Shown: positions 36,929 through 45,037 of the stretch, one piece after another
Layout of the letters: each line of letters starts with the position of its first letter
How positions within the stretch are numbered: position 1 is the stretch's first letter
DNA from: Planctomycetota bacterium
GTDB lineage: Bacteria; Planctomycetota; GCA-002687715; DRQF01
Assembly (NCBI GenBank): GCA_020639295.1
Contig: JACKGY010000004.1
Span: 248,001-312,000, forward strand
Length of the DNA stretch: 64,000 nt
Direction of reading: 5' to 3'
Translations under genes and position numbers: made by a program
Notes under the pieces: generated by a model
What the model saw: the letters and a program-made list of their open reading frames with translations, nothing else
Database searches by the model: none
What the model was told of the DNA's origin: nothing

Positions 36929-38031
36929 AGCGGAAACTCTCCTTCGGCGATGCCCGCGGTGCTCGTCTCGAGCCGGGCTCTCATCTGTCGTTCCAACTCG
37001 GGCGGCAGCTCCGCCCAGACGTCCTCGAAGACGGTCTCAGGGGCTGGCGGTCCGTGCGCCTCCGCCTCCTTGACCGCGGCGTCGATCTCGGCCCGGGCGG
37101 CCACGCGCATGGCCTCCTCGTCGGCCTCCGTGAGTCCGAGGTGGGCGGCGAGGAACTCCCGCTGCCGGTCGATCGGGTCGACCAGGAGCCAGGACGCGAT
37201 CTTCTTCTCGTCGCGGTAGCGGGTCGGGTCGTCGGAGGAGCTGTGGCCGCCGCGCCGGTAGGTCACCGCCTCGATCAGCGTCGGCCCCTCGCCGCGGCGG
37301 GCGCGGTCGGCGGCCTCCCGGGTGACGGCGTAGACCGCGAGGACGTCGTTGCCGTCCACCGCCACGCCGCGCATGCCGTAACCGGCGGCCTTGATCGCGA
37401 CGCCGGTCGCCGCCGTCTGGCGCTGGAAGGGCACCGAGATCGCCCACTGGTTGTTCTGGCAGATCAGGAGGCAGGGTGCCTTGGTCCGTGCCGCCATCAC
37501 CATGGCGGCATGGAAGTCGGTCGAGGAGGTGGCGCCGTCGCCCATGTAGCCGGCGACCACGACGTCCTCACCGCGGATGCGCGCGGCCAGCGCGGTGCCG
37601 ACCGCCTGGGGGATCTGGGTGCCGATCACGCTCGACAGGGAGACGAAGTTGTGGGCCCGCGAGCTGAAGTGGCAGGGCATCTGCCGGCCCTTCGCGATGT
37701 CGGCGCCGTTGCCGATCATCTGGGCCACGTACTTCGACAGCGGGAAGCCGCGCATCAGCAGCGCCGGGCCCTCGCGCAGGGCCGGGAAGATCCAGTCCCG
37801 GGCCTCGAGCGCGAAGGCGGTGCCGATGCCGGCCGCCTCCTGACCGCTGCCCGGACCGTGGAAGCCGATCCGGCCCTGCCGCTGCAGGCCGAGCATCTTC
37901 TCGTCCAGCACCCGGCAGAAGACCATCTGCCGGAACAGCTCGAGATGGGCCTCGCGGCTCAGCTCCGGCACCGGCAGGTTGGCCGGGTGCTCGGAGCCGA
38001 TGGCGAGACAGCGCAGGATCCCGTCGCTCAC
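36925..38031 (-). CDS. bkdA1: 2-oxoacid dehydrogenase E1 component, alpha subunit
   Basis: A 368-residue thiamine-diphosphate enzyme subunit that decarboxylates the 2-oxoacid. The TPP motif is intact: GDGATSSTDFHAAM followed by LLICQNNQWAIS. CHFSS with the catalytic-loop His and TYRRGGHSSSDDP with the phosphorylation-loop-like region are typical of branched-chain (BCKDH) alpha subunits. It starts at a GTG 4 bases after the E2 stop, with GAGGG upstream. Branched-chain specificity is inferred mainly from its E1beta partner; pyruvate cannot be excluded. Confidence 0.88.
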   Translation of the reverse strand: MSDGILRCLAIGSEHPANLPVPELSREAHLELFRQMVFCRVLDEKMLGLQRQGRIGFHGPGSGQEAAGIGTAFALEARDWIFPALREGPALLMRGFPLSKYVAQMIGNGADIAKGRQMPCHFSSRAHNFVSLSSVIGTQIPQAVGTALAARIRGEDVVVAGYMGDGATSSTDFHAAMVMAARTKAPCLLICQNNQWAISVPFQRQTAATGVAIKAAGYGMRGVAVDGNDVLAVYAVTREAADRARRGEGPTLIEAVTYRRGGHSSSDDPTRYRDEKKIASWLLVDPIDRQREFLAAHLGLTEADEEAMRVAARAEIDAAVKEAEAHGPPAPETVFEDVWAELPPELERQMRARLETSTAGIAEGEFPL

Positions 38032-38035
38032 CCGA

Positions 38036-39319
38036 TCAACCCTCGAGCAGGAGGGCGGTGGGGTTCTCGAGCAGGCGCTTCATCGTGTTCATGAAGCGGG
38101 CGGCCTCGCCGCCGTCGACGATGCGGTGATCGAGGGTGATCGACATGTAGGTCATCTTGCGGACCACGATCTGGCCATCGCGAACCACTGGACGGTCCTC
38201 GATCTTGTAGACCCCGAGGATGCCGAGCTCGGGGTAGTTAATGATCGGGGTGGCGAAGAGGCCGCCGATCGAGCCGGCGCTGGTGATCGTGATGGTGGAA
38301 CCGTTGAGTTCCTCGCGCTTGATGCTGCCGTCACGACCCGCCGTCGACAGGCGCTCGAGCTCGGCGGCGAGCTCGAAGACGTTCTTGCGATTGGCGTCGA
38401 AGATGACCGGAACCATCAGGCCGGCGTCGGCGTCGAGCGCGAAGCCGATGTGCACGTCGGCGTAGTTGATGATCTCGGCGGCCTGCTCGTCGAAGATGCC
38501 ATTGATCGAGGGGTGCTGCTTCAGCGCCGCGACCAGGGCCTTCATGATGAAGGGCAGGAAGGTGACCTTGAGGCCGCGTCGTTCGCCCTCGGCCTTCGCC
38601 TGCTTGCGCAGGGCGTAGACCTCGGACATGTCGATCTCCTCCACCAGGGTGAAGTGCGGCTTGCTGTAGGCCGAGGCGACCATCGCGTCGCCGATCTTGC
38701 GCCGCATGCCGCGGTAGGCCGTGCGGCTCTCGTGGGCGGCGGGGGCCCGGCTGATGGCCGGAGCCGCGGGAGCGACCATGGCCGCGGGCGCCGCGACGGG
38801 CGCCGGGCTGCTGGCCGGAGCGGCGGTGCCGCGGGCGGCGTGGGCGCGGATGTCGTCCTTGGTGACGCGACCGCGCGGGCCGGTGCCGGCCACCTGCTCG
38901 AGGCTGACGCCCATCTCGCGGGCGAGCTTGCGCGTCGCCGGCGTGGCCAGCACCGCGTCGGTGTCCGCCGCGACCGGAGCCGCGACCGGAGCCGCGACCG
39001 GAGCCGCGGCCGGGGCCGGGGCGGGCGTGGCTTCCTGCTTGGCCGGCTCGGCGGCCGGAGCCGGCGCCGGAGCGGAGGCCGCGCCATCGTTGATCACCAC
39101 GATCACCGAACCCACCGGCACGACGGCGCCGGGCTCGAAGAGGATCTTGTCGATGGTGCCGGCGCGGGGCGAGGGGATCTCGACCGTGGCCTTGTCGGTC
39201 ATGACCTCGACGAGCGGATCGTCCTCACCGACCGTCTGGCCGACGCTGACCTTCCACTCGACGATCTCGCCTTCGGCGACGCCTTCACCCAGATCGGGGA
39301 GCTTGAATTCGAATGCCAC
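38036..39319 (-). CDS. bkdB: Dihydrolipoamide acyltransferase (E2)
   Basis: A 427-residue E2 core protein. One lipoyl domain (residues 1-78) has the lipoylation site in EVMTDKATVEIPSP. A long Ala/Pro linker and a peripheral-subunit-binding domain follow (TPATRKLAREMGVSLEQVAG, GRVTKDDI). The catalytic domain ends with DHRIVDGGEAARFMNTM, containing the active-site His and Asp-Gly. The linker (APAPAPAAEPAKQ) is repetitive at the DNA level (gccgcgaccgga repeats near 38970-39000). Codon context and spacing place it inside the operon. Confidence 0.93.
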   Translation of the reverse strand: MAFEFKLPDLGEGVAEGEIVEWKVSVGQTVGEDDPLVEVMTDKATVEIPSPRAGTIDKILFEPGAVVPVGSVIVVINDGAASAPAPAPAAEPAKQEATPAPAPAAAPVAAPVAAPVAADTDAVLATPATRKLAREMGVSLEQVAGTGPRGRVTKDDIRAHAARGTAAPASSPAPVAAPAAMVAPAAPAISRAPAAHESRTAYRGMRRKIGDAMVASAYSKPHFTLVEEIDMSEVYALRKQAKAEGERRGLKVTFLPFIMKALVAALKQHPSINGIFDEQAAEIINYADVHIGFALDADAGLMVPVIFDANRKNVFELAAELERLSTAGRDGSIKREELNGSTITITSAGSIGGLFATPIINYPELGILGVYKIEDRPVVRDGQIVVRKMTYMSITLDHRIVDGGEAARFMNTMKRLLENPTALLLEG

Positions 39320-39334
39320 GGTTCCCTGCCTTTC

Positions 39335-40336
39335 TCAGAAGTCGATGACCTGTTCGATGGCCCGGAGGACGCGATCCGCGTCGGGCATGTAGATGTGTTC
39401 GAGCGTGTAGGGGAAGGGCGCATCGAAGCCCGTCACCCTGAGGATCGGCGCCTCGAGCGACTCGAAGGCGCGTTCGGCGACGATGGCGGCGATCTCGGCG
39501 CCGACACCGCAGGTGCGCGGTGCCTCGTGGAGGATCACCACGCGGCCGGTCTTGCGCGCCGAGGTCACGATCGCCTCGTAGTCGAGCGGGGCGAGACAGC
39601 GGAGATCGACGATCTCGACCTCGATGCCGTCCTCGGCGGCGCGCTCGGCGGCGGCCTCGGCGACCTCGATCATCGCGCCCCAGGCGAAGACCGAGACGTC
39701 GTCGCCGGTCCGCGCGATGCGTGCCGGGCCGATCTCGACCAGGGCCTCCGGGTCGTGGCTGACCTCTTCCTTGAGGCTGCGGTAGATCCGCTTCGGCTCC
39801 AGGAAGATGACCGGGTCCTCACCGCGTAGCGCGCTCTTGAGCAGCCCCTTGGCGTCGCCCGGGGTCGAGGGCACGACCACCTTCAGGCCCGGCGTGTGGC
39901 AGAAGTAGGCCTCGGGCGACTGGCTGTGGTAGAGACCGCCGCGGATGCCGCCGCCGTAGGGCGTGCGCACCACGACCGGCGTGCTGAACTCGCCGCCGCT
40001 GCGATAGCGGAACTTGGCCAGCTCGGAGACGATCTGGTCGAAGGCCGGGAAGATGAAGTCGGCGAACTGGATCTCCGCCACCGGCTTCAGGCCGTAGAGC
40101 GCCATGCCGATGGCGGCGCCGACGATGCCGGACTCGGCGAGCGGCGTGTCGATGACCCGCTCCTCGCCGAAGGCGGCCTGCAGGCCCTCGGTCGCCCGGA
40201 AGACGCCGCCGTTCTTGCCGATGTCCTCGCCGAGGACGACCACGTCGGCGCTGCGCTCCATCTCCTCGAAGAGGGCGCGATTGATCGCCTGGATCATCGT
40301 CATCGTCGACGAGGCGGTCGGGTCGAGCGTCTTCAT
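39335..40336 (-). CDS. bkdA2: 2-oxoacid dehydrogenase E1 component, beta subunit (branched-chain type)
   Basis: A 333-residue E1beta. GEDIGKNGGVFRATEGLQ, DTPLAESGIVGAAIGMAL, YGGGIRGGLYHSQSPEAYF and EPKRIYR match BCKDHB more closely than pyruvate E1beta, including the HSQSPEA-F-xH-PG block. Together with E1alpha it forms the alpha2beta2 decarboxylase for 2-oxoisovalerate, 2-oxoisocaproate and related acids. It lies 48 bases after the E1alpha-like gene and 15 bases before E2. Confidence 0.92.
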   Translation of the reverse strand: MKTLDPTASSTMTMIQAINRALFEEMERSADVVVLGEDIGKNGGVFRATEGLQAAFGEERVIDTPLAESGIVGAAIGMALYGLKPVAEIQFADFIFPAFDQIVSELAKFRYRSGGEFSTPVVVRTPYGGGIRGGLYHSQSPEAYFCHTPGLKVVVPSTPGDAKGLLKSALRGEDPVIFLEPKRIYRSLKEEVSHDPEALVEIGPARIARTGDDVSVFAWGAMIEVAEAAAERAAEDGIEVEIVDLRCLAPLDYEAIVTSARKTGRVVILHEAPRTCGVGAEIAAIVAERAFESLEAPILRVTGFDAPFPYTLEHIYMPDADRVLRAIEQVIDF

Positions 40337-40384
40337 GCCGTCGCGGTCCTTTCCTTCACGCGGGCCGGAGCCCGGAGCTTCCGA

Positions 40385-41386
40385 TCAATCGAGGATGTTG
40401 CCGGCCTCGGGGTCCTCGGCCCCGCCGTACTCGGCGCCGAAGCGCATCAGGGCGTCCCGCTGCCAGGCCAGGGCCGGTCCCGGCGTCGCGGTCACGTCGG
40501 CGAAGAGCGAGGCCCCCTCCGGTTGGCCGGCGGTCAGCGCCCGGTCGAGGGCGGCACGGAGTTCGTGACGCGCCTCGGCCTCGATCTGGGCGGCGAGGTC
40601 GTCCGCGAGCGCGCCGCTGCCGACGAGGTGGCGGCCGAGCCGATCCAGGCCCCGGCCCTCATGGCCGCCGATCGCCGAGATCAGGGTCGCGCCCTCGCCG
40701 TTCCGGGCCCGTTCGAGGGCCTCCCGGGTCGCGGCGAAGACCGCGAGCACGTCGTCACCGTCCACCAGGCTCGAGGCGAGGCCGTAGCCGGTGGCGCTGG
40801 CGCCGAGATCCTGGTCGCCGAGGGCGACGAAGACCACCGGTGCCCGCAGGACGCCGGCGAAGTTCAGGCCGCTGTGGTAGTCGGCGCTCTCGCTCGCCGC
40901 CGCGCCGAAGAGCGCCACCGCGACCGCGCCGTCACCGCGGAGCCGCGCCGCGTGGGCGGCGCCCACGGCCTGGGCGATCTGGGTGCCGACCGGCGCGGAG
41001 ATCGGCGCCACCAGCTCGTCGCGGAAGCCGAGGCCGCCGGGGCCCTGGCGGCCGCGGGCCCGGTCGCGCTCGTTGCCGAGAGCGTTGTTCACCAGCGCGT
41101 CGAGCTCGACGTCGCGAACCAGGGCGGCGGCGGTCATCCGCCACGAGGGAAAGAGCCAGTCGCGCGGCTTCAGCGCCGCGGCCACGCCCACCGCGCAGGC
41201 CTCGGTCCCGGCCGAGCCGACGTAGGGACCGATCCGGCCGCTGCCGCGCAGCTCCTCCAGCATCCGGTCGAGTTCGCGACCGAGCAGCATGAAGCGCCAG
41301 AACTCGAGCAGCTGGTTGCGATGGAGGTCGACGGCGTCGCCGAGCAGGCTGCCGTCCTCGCCCAGGATGCGACGGACTTCGGTCAT
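40385..41386 (-). CDS. E1alpha-like protein with lost TPP motif
   Basis: A 333-residue homologue of the E1alpha subunit encoded two genes downstream. The fold is recognisable (GRIGPYVGSAGTEACAVGVA, APVGTQIAQAVGAAHAARL), but the thiamine-diphosphate motif is gone. GDG is replaced by GAA (residues 161-163), the following NN by GDQ (190-192), and the His loop CHFSS is missing. It therefore should not bind TPP/Mg and may be a structural or regulatory subunit, or bind a different ligand. Its ATG overlaps the lipA stop (ATGA), so it is made with the lipoylation and dehydrogenase proteins. Confidence 0.82.
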   Translation of the reverse strand: MTEVRRILGEDGSLLGDAVDLHRNQLLEFWRFMLLGRELDRMLEELRGSGRIGPYVGSAGTEACAVGVAAALKPRDWLFPSWRMTAAALVRDVELDALVNNALGNERDRARGRQGPGGLGFRDELVAPISAPVGTQIAQAVGAAHAARLRGDGAVAVALFGAAASESADYHSGLNFAGVLRAPVVFVALGDQDLGASATGYGLASSLVDGDDVLAVFAATREALERARNGEGATLISAIGGHEGRGLDRLGRHLVGSGALADDLAAQIEAEARHELRAALDRALTAGQPEGASLFADVTATPGPALAWQRDALMRFGAEYGGAEDPEAGNILD

Positions 41387-42288
41387 GATTCGGAGGCCTC
41401 CGCCGCCTGGCGCTGCCGGCCCAGGTAGCGCTCGAGGAAGAGCTCGCCGGCGCGGTAGGAGGACCTGACCAGCGGGCCGGAGGCGCAGAAGGCGAAGCCC
41501 ATGGCCAGCGCGCGCTCTTCCCAGTAGGCGAACTTCTCCGGCGTGACGTAGTCCTCGACCGGGAGGAAGCGGGGGGCGGGGCGGAGGTACTGGCCGATGG
41601 TGACGATCTTCACCCCGACCGCGCGCAGGTCGGCCAGGGTCTGCTCGACCTCTTCGTCGCTCTCGCCCAGGCCGAGCATGATCGAACTCTTGGTCACCAG
41701 TCCGGGGCGCATCGCGAGGGCCTTGCGCAGGACGTCCAGGCTCTGGTCGTAGCCGCACTTGCCGTCGCGGACCTTGCGGGTCAGGGACCGCGTGGTCTCG
41801 ATGTTGTGGGCGAAGACCTCGCAGGGCGACTCGACGACGGTGCGGATGGCGGCGTCGTCGTTGCGGAAGTCGCCGGTGAGGATCTCCACCATCAGCTCGG
41901 GACTCGCCTCCTTGAGGATGCGGATCGTGCGCGCCACGTGGCCCGCGCCGCCGTCCGGAAGGTCGTCGCGGTCCACCATGGTGAGCACGACGTAGCTGAG
42001 GCGCATGGTCTCGACCGAGTGGGCGATCTTCTCCGGCTCGTCGTGGTCGACGAAGAGCTGGGGGTTGCCGGTCTTGACGTTGCAGAAGCGGCAACCGCGG
42101 GTGCAGGTGTCGCCGAGGAGCATGAAGGTGGCGGTGCCGCCGCCCCAGCATTCCGCCTGGTTCGGGCAGCGCGCCTCTTCGCAGACCGTGGCGAGCTTCA
42201 GGTCGCTGCGGAGACCCTTGATGCGCTGGTAGCTCTCGCCGGCCGGCGGCCTGATCTTGAGCCAGGCGGGTTTCCGCTCCATGGTCAT
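41383..42288 (-). CDS. lipA: Lipoyl synthase
   Basis: A 301-residue radical SAM enzyme that inserts two sulfurs into protein-bound octanoate. The radical SAM cluster is CTRGCRFC; the auxiliary cluster includes CEEARCPNQAECW, and the C-terminal RSSYRAGE supplies the usual Ser ligand. VVLTMVDRDDLPDGGA and VKSSIMLGLGE-type (TKSSIMLGLGE) are diagnostic. Two ATGs (42288 and 42282) both fit ribosome binding sites; I use the first. It heads the seven-gene operon that runs to lipB. Confidence 0.95.
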   Translation of the reverse strand: MTMERKPAWLKIRPPAGESYQRIKGLRSDLKLATVCEEARCPNQAECWGGGTATFMLLGDTCTRGCRFCNVKTGNPQLFVDHDEPEKIAHSVETMRLSYVVLTMVDRDDLPDGGAGHVARTIRILKEASPELMVEILTGDFRNDDAAIRTVVESPCEVFAHNIETTRSLTRKVRDGKCGYDQSLDVLRKALAMRPGLVTKSSIMLGLGESDEEVEQTLADLRAVGVKIVTIGQYLRPAPRFLPVEDYVTPEKFAYWEERALAMGFAFCASGPLVRSSYRAGELFLERYLGRQRQAAEASES

Positions 42289-42394
42289 CCCTTCGCTCCC
42301 GTCGGGTCCGCGCAAGCCGTTGCCGGATGGCGATTTGCGGTTGCGGGCTTGGCGCGACGTCCGCGCTTCGGCGCCCGAACCACGAGCCGGCTGT

Positions 42395-42422
42395 GTTTTA
42401 GGAAATTCCGCCTCCTTCGCAA
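42395..42422 (-). promoter_or_regulatory. Candidate promoter of the lipA operon
   Basis: On the minus strand TTGCGA and TAAAAC are 16 bases apart in an AT-rich island, about 107 bases before the lipA ATG. No competing site is seen. Confidence 0.4.
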
Positions 42423-43106
42423 GGAAGCCGTGGCGCCCGGGAGGCCGCGGGCAGCGGTCGCCCGGCCGCCTCGATCCGGATCGGCGACGGTTCCCGCGAC
42501 CGTTGCGGCTTCCTCCGGCGGCCCCGGTCCGAAGTCACGGATCGGCCCGGCGGCGCGACCATCCGGTCGGGTCCCGCCGCGGCCCGGGGCCTGGCGAGAG
42601 GGGGCGGTGGCCGGGTCGGACGGCGGGCTCCGGCCTTCCGCCGCCAGCGACGCGCCCTAGGGAAAGCGGCCCTGAAGCCAGTCGCCGCAAGGACTTCGGG
42701 GGCCCTGCGCCAACTCGTCCCCTTGGCGGCGTCCCTCGATCGGGGCAAGCTCGGGCTGGCGGCCGGCCCGGGCCTCCAGGGGATCAAAGTTCTTGTGGAC
42801 AGTCCGGGCCTGGTCGATATAAGCCTTGGGTCGAGGAAAGGGGCGGTTCCGGAGGTTCGCGCGAGCGAGCCTCGGACCGGTCGAGAGCTGGCGGTCGGAC
42901 GAGGAGCGAGCGATTTCGCGAGCTGGCTCGTTCCGATTGACCAGAACCGGCCCGGAGCCGATCGCGCCGATGTCGACAAGTCCTTTGCCGGGCTTGTCTT
43001 GGAATTCCATGGGTCCTTGGCCCATGGCTTGCGTCTGAGGCCCTTGGTCGCTTCGGACGAGATCGGAGCTATGGGGGACCACCCTGAGGGGTCCTCGCGA
43101 GTCTCT
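42423..43106. other. Long divergent intergenic region with several hairpins
   Basis: About 680 bases without a gene I can support. A plus-strand promoter-like pair (TTGTGG at 42793, GATATA at 42816, 17 bases apart) could serve the gene at 43107 and would give a leader of roughly 280 bases. That leader contains GAGGTTCGC/GCGAGCCTC (42852-42873, one G-T pair, GCGA loop), GACAAG/CTTGTC near 42975-42998 and CCATGGG/CCCATGG (43007-43027, 7-base loop). No riboswitch class is recognised. Confidence 0.35.
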
Positions 43107-44966
43107 ATGACGAGCCGCTTCGCGAGCTTGACTACCAACGCCGGCAAGGCGCGCCCATGCCCGGGTCTGCTCGCGCTCTCCATCCTCGGTCTGGCCCTGT
43201 CCGCCGCGGCGCAGGTCAGCCGCTTTCCCGACGGCGGCGATCAGGGGTCGCTTACCGAGATCATGAGCGGCATCGGCGCCGGTTCGGCCCGGCGGCCCTA
43301 TGCCCCCTCGGGGGTGGTGGTCGAACCGGAGAGCGCCAGCGCGCCCCTGGCCGAGGCCGGCGCGCTCCGCGCCGAGCTGGGCTACCTGCGCTGGGAGCGC
43401 TGGTGGCACGAGTCCCTCTACGAGATCCTCCGTTCCGACCGGAAGCGGCCGGCGGCTCCCGACAGCCTGGTCCTGCGGGACGCGCTCGACCTCCTGCGGC
43501 GCTCGCTCGCGGGCGGCAGCCTGCAGGAGCGGCGGGCCGCGGCCCTGGCGCTCGCCCGCAGCGGCGCCGAGGGCATCGTGGGCGATCTGGTCTTCGCCCT
43601 CCCGGATGCCGAGGAGGAGCTGCGCCCGGCGATCGTGCTGGCGCTCGGTCTCAGCGGTTCCGAGGAAGCCCGTCCCTACCTCGATGCCCTCGTCCGCGAC
43701 GATCGCTTCGGGCGCGGGACGCTCGGCGCCCGGCGCCAGCCGGTCCCGCGCGAACTCCGCTGCGTCGCGGCCCTCGCGATCGGCCTCCTGCCGCCGCGGG
43801 CCCATTGCACGGTCATCCACGACATCCTCTCGGCTCCGGCCGACTACGATGCCGATCTCTACCTCGCCGCCGCGCTCGGCCTGGGCCTCCAGGGGGCCGC
43901 CGTTCCCGAGGCCGGTCGCGAGCACGAGGGCCGCTTCGGCACCATGGGGTCGGCGATCAACCCCTGCGCCCGGCGCCTGCCGCGCTACCTGGAACTGATC
44001 GACGACGACTCGATCGATCAGCGGGCCCGTGGCGCGCTGCTCGACGCCGTGCTGGCCGCGGCGCCGCGCGAATTCGGTGTCCTCGACAAGGCGCTCGATT
44101 TCCTCGCCAGCGACAAGGTCATCCTGGCGCGCAGCGCGGCGATGGCCCTGCAGCGCGTCGGGCCCGAGGGGCGCGCGCGCGCGCTCGAGGGGCTCTGGTC
44201 GCGGGTCAACGATCGCAGCGACGCGACCGCGGCCGGCCTGGCTCTGGTGAGCATCGGCCGGATCGCCGACGACGAGGCCTTCCGCAAGCTGGTCGAGTCG
44301 CAGAACCTCAATCCCGCGCTCCTGCCTTACCAGGCCTTCGCCCTGGCCGAGGCGGCACGGAACAGTCCGCTGCGCGGCGCGGCCGCCCTCCTGCGTCTGC
44401 GCGTCATGCTTGATCGCGCGCTCGAAGACGAGCAGTCCGGCATGGGCGCGATCATGCTCGCCCTCGGTCTGCTTCGCGACGACGGTTCGCTGGACCGCAT
44501 GGCCGAGATCGCCGCCCACAACGACGCCGAGACCCTGCGTGCGGCGGCGACGCTGTCGATCAGCCTCGCCGGCGGCAAGGTTACCGGGACCGAGCTGGCC
44601 GAGAAGATGGTCCAGAAGAACGGCCGTGAGAACGTCTTCCTGGTCCACCACGGGGCGCTCGCCCTGGCGGTCTCGAACGGCAAGGACTCGATCGACCGCC
44701 TCACCACCATCCTCGAGAGCCGCCGCGACGAGTACAGCCTCGGTGGCGTCGCCCGCGCGATCGGCCTGATAGGTGATCCGGCCGCGATCCCGGGACTGAT
44801 GAAGATCGCCGGCAATCCCGAGGAGAGCAGCGAGGCACGCGCCTTCGCCATCGGCAGCATCGGCCTCCTCCTGGAACGCCGCGACTTCCCCATGTCGCGG
44901 CTGCGCGCCATCGCGCCGCTGCCGCTCGCCTCGGCGGTCCTCCGCGAAGCCCTCAGCTACCTCTGA
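43107..44966 (+). CDS. Exported HEAT-repeat-like protein
   Basis: A 619-residue protein with a signal peptide (LLALSILGLALSAAAQ) and then almost only alpha-helical repeats, with recurrent HEAT-type units such as RRAAALALARSGAEGIVGDL, PAIVLALGLSGSEEARPYL, AIGLIGDPAAIPGLMKIAG and AIGSIGLLLERRDF. HEAT solenoids are protein-binding scaffolds. No catalytic motif is seen. The frame opens far upstream; ATG 43107 directly precedes the signal peptide, though 43071 (closer GGAG) would add 12 residues. It ends at a hairpin facing the beta-helix gene. Confidence 0.72.
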   Translation: MTSRFASLTTNAGKARPCPGLLALSILGLALSAAAQVSRFPDGGDQGSLTEIMSGIGAGSARRPYAPSGVVVEPESASAPLAEAGALRAELGYLRWERWWHESLYEILRSDRKRPAAPDSLVLRDALDLLRRSLAGGSLQERRAAALALARSGAEGIVGDLVFALPDAEEELRPAIVLALGLSGSEEARPYLDALVRDDRFGRGTLGARRQPVPRELRCVAALAIGLLPPRAHCTVIHDILSAPADYDADLYLAAALGLGLQGAAVPEAGREHEGRFGTMGSAINPCARRLPRYLELIDDDSIDQRARGALLDAVLAAAPREFGVLDKALDFLASDKVILARSAAMALQRVGPEGRARALEGLWSRVNDRSDATAAGLALVSIGRIADDEAFRKLVESQNLNPALLPYQAFALAEAARNSPLRGAAALLRLRVMLDRALEDEQSGMGAIMLALGLLRDDGSLDRMAEIAAHNDAETLRAAATLSISLAGGKVTGTELAEKMVQKNGRENVFLVHHGALALAVSNGKDSIDRLTTILESRRDEYSLGGVARAIGLIGDPAAIPGLMKIAGNPEESSEARAFAIGSIGLLLERRDFPMSRLRAIAPLPLASAVLREALSYL

Positions 44967-44998
44967 TCCGTTGCGAAGCAATCGTCGGAGCGCGATCC

Positions 44999-45021
44999 GC
45001 GGGGCGCGGAGAGCGCCCCGC
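44999..45021. terminator. Hairpin between convergent genes
   Basis: A perfect 9-bp GC stem (GCGGGGCGC / GCGCCCCGC) with a GGAGA loop lies between stops at 44966 and 45038. Confidence 0.5.
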
Positions 45022-45037
45022 CATCGTCGTTCTCCGG

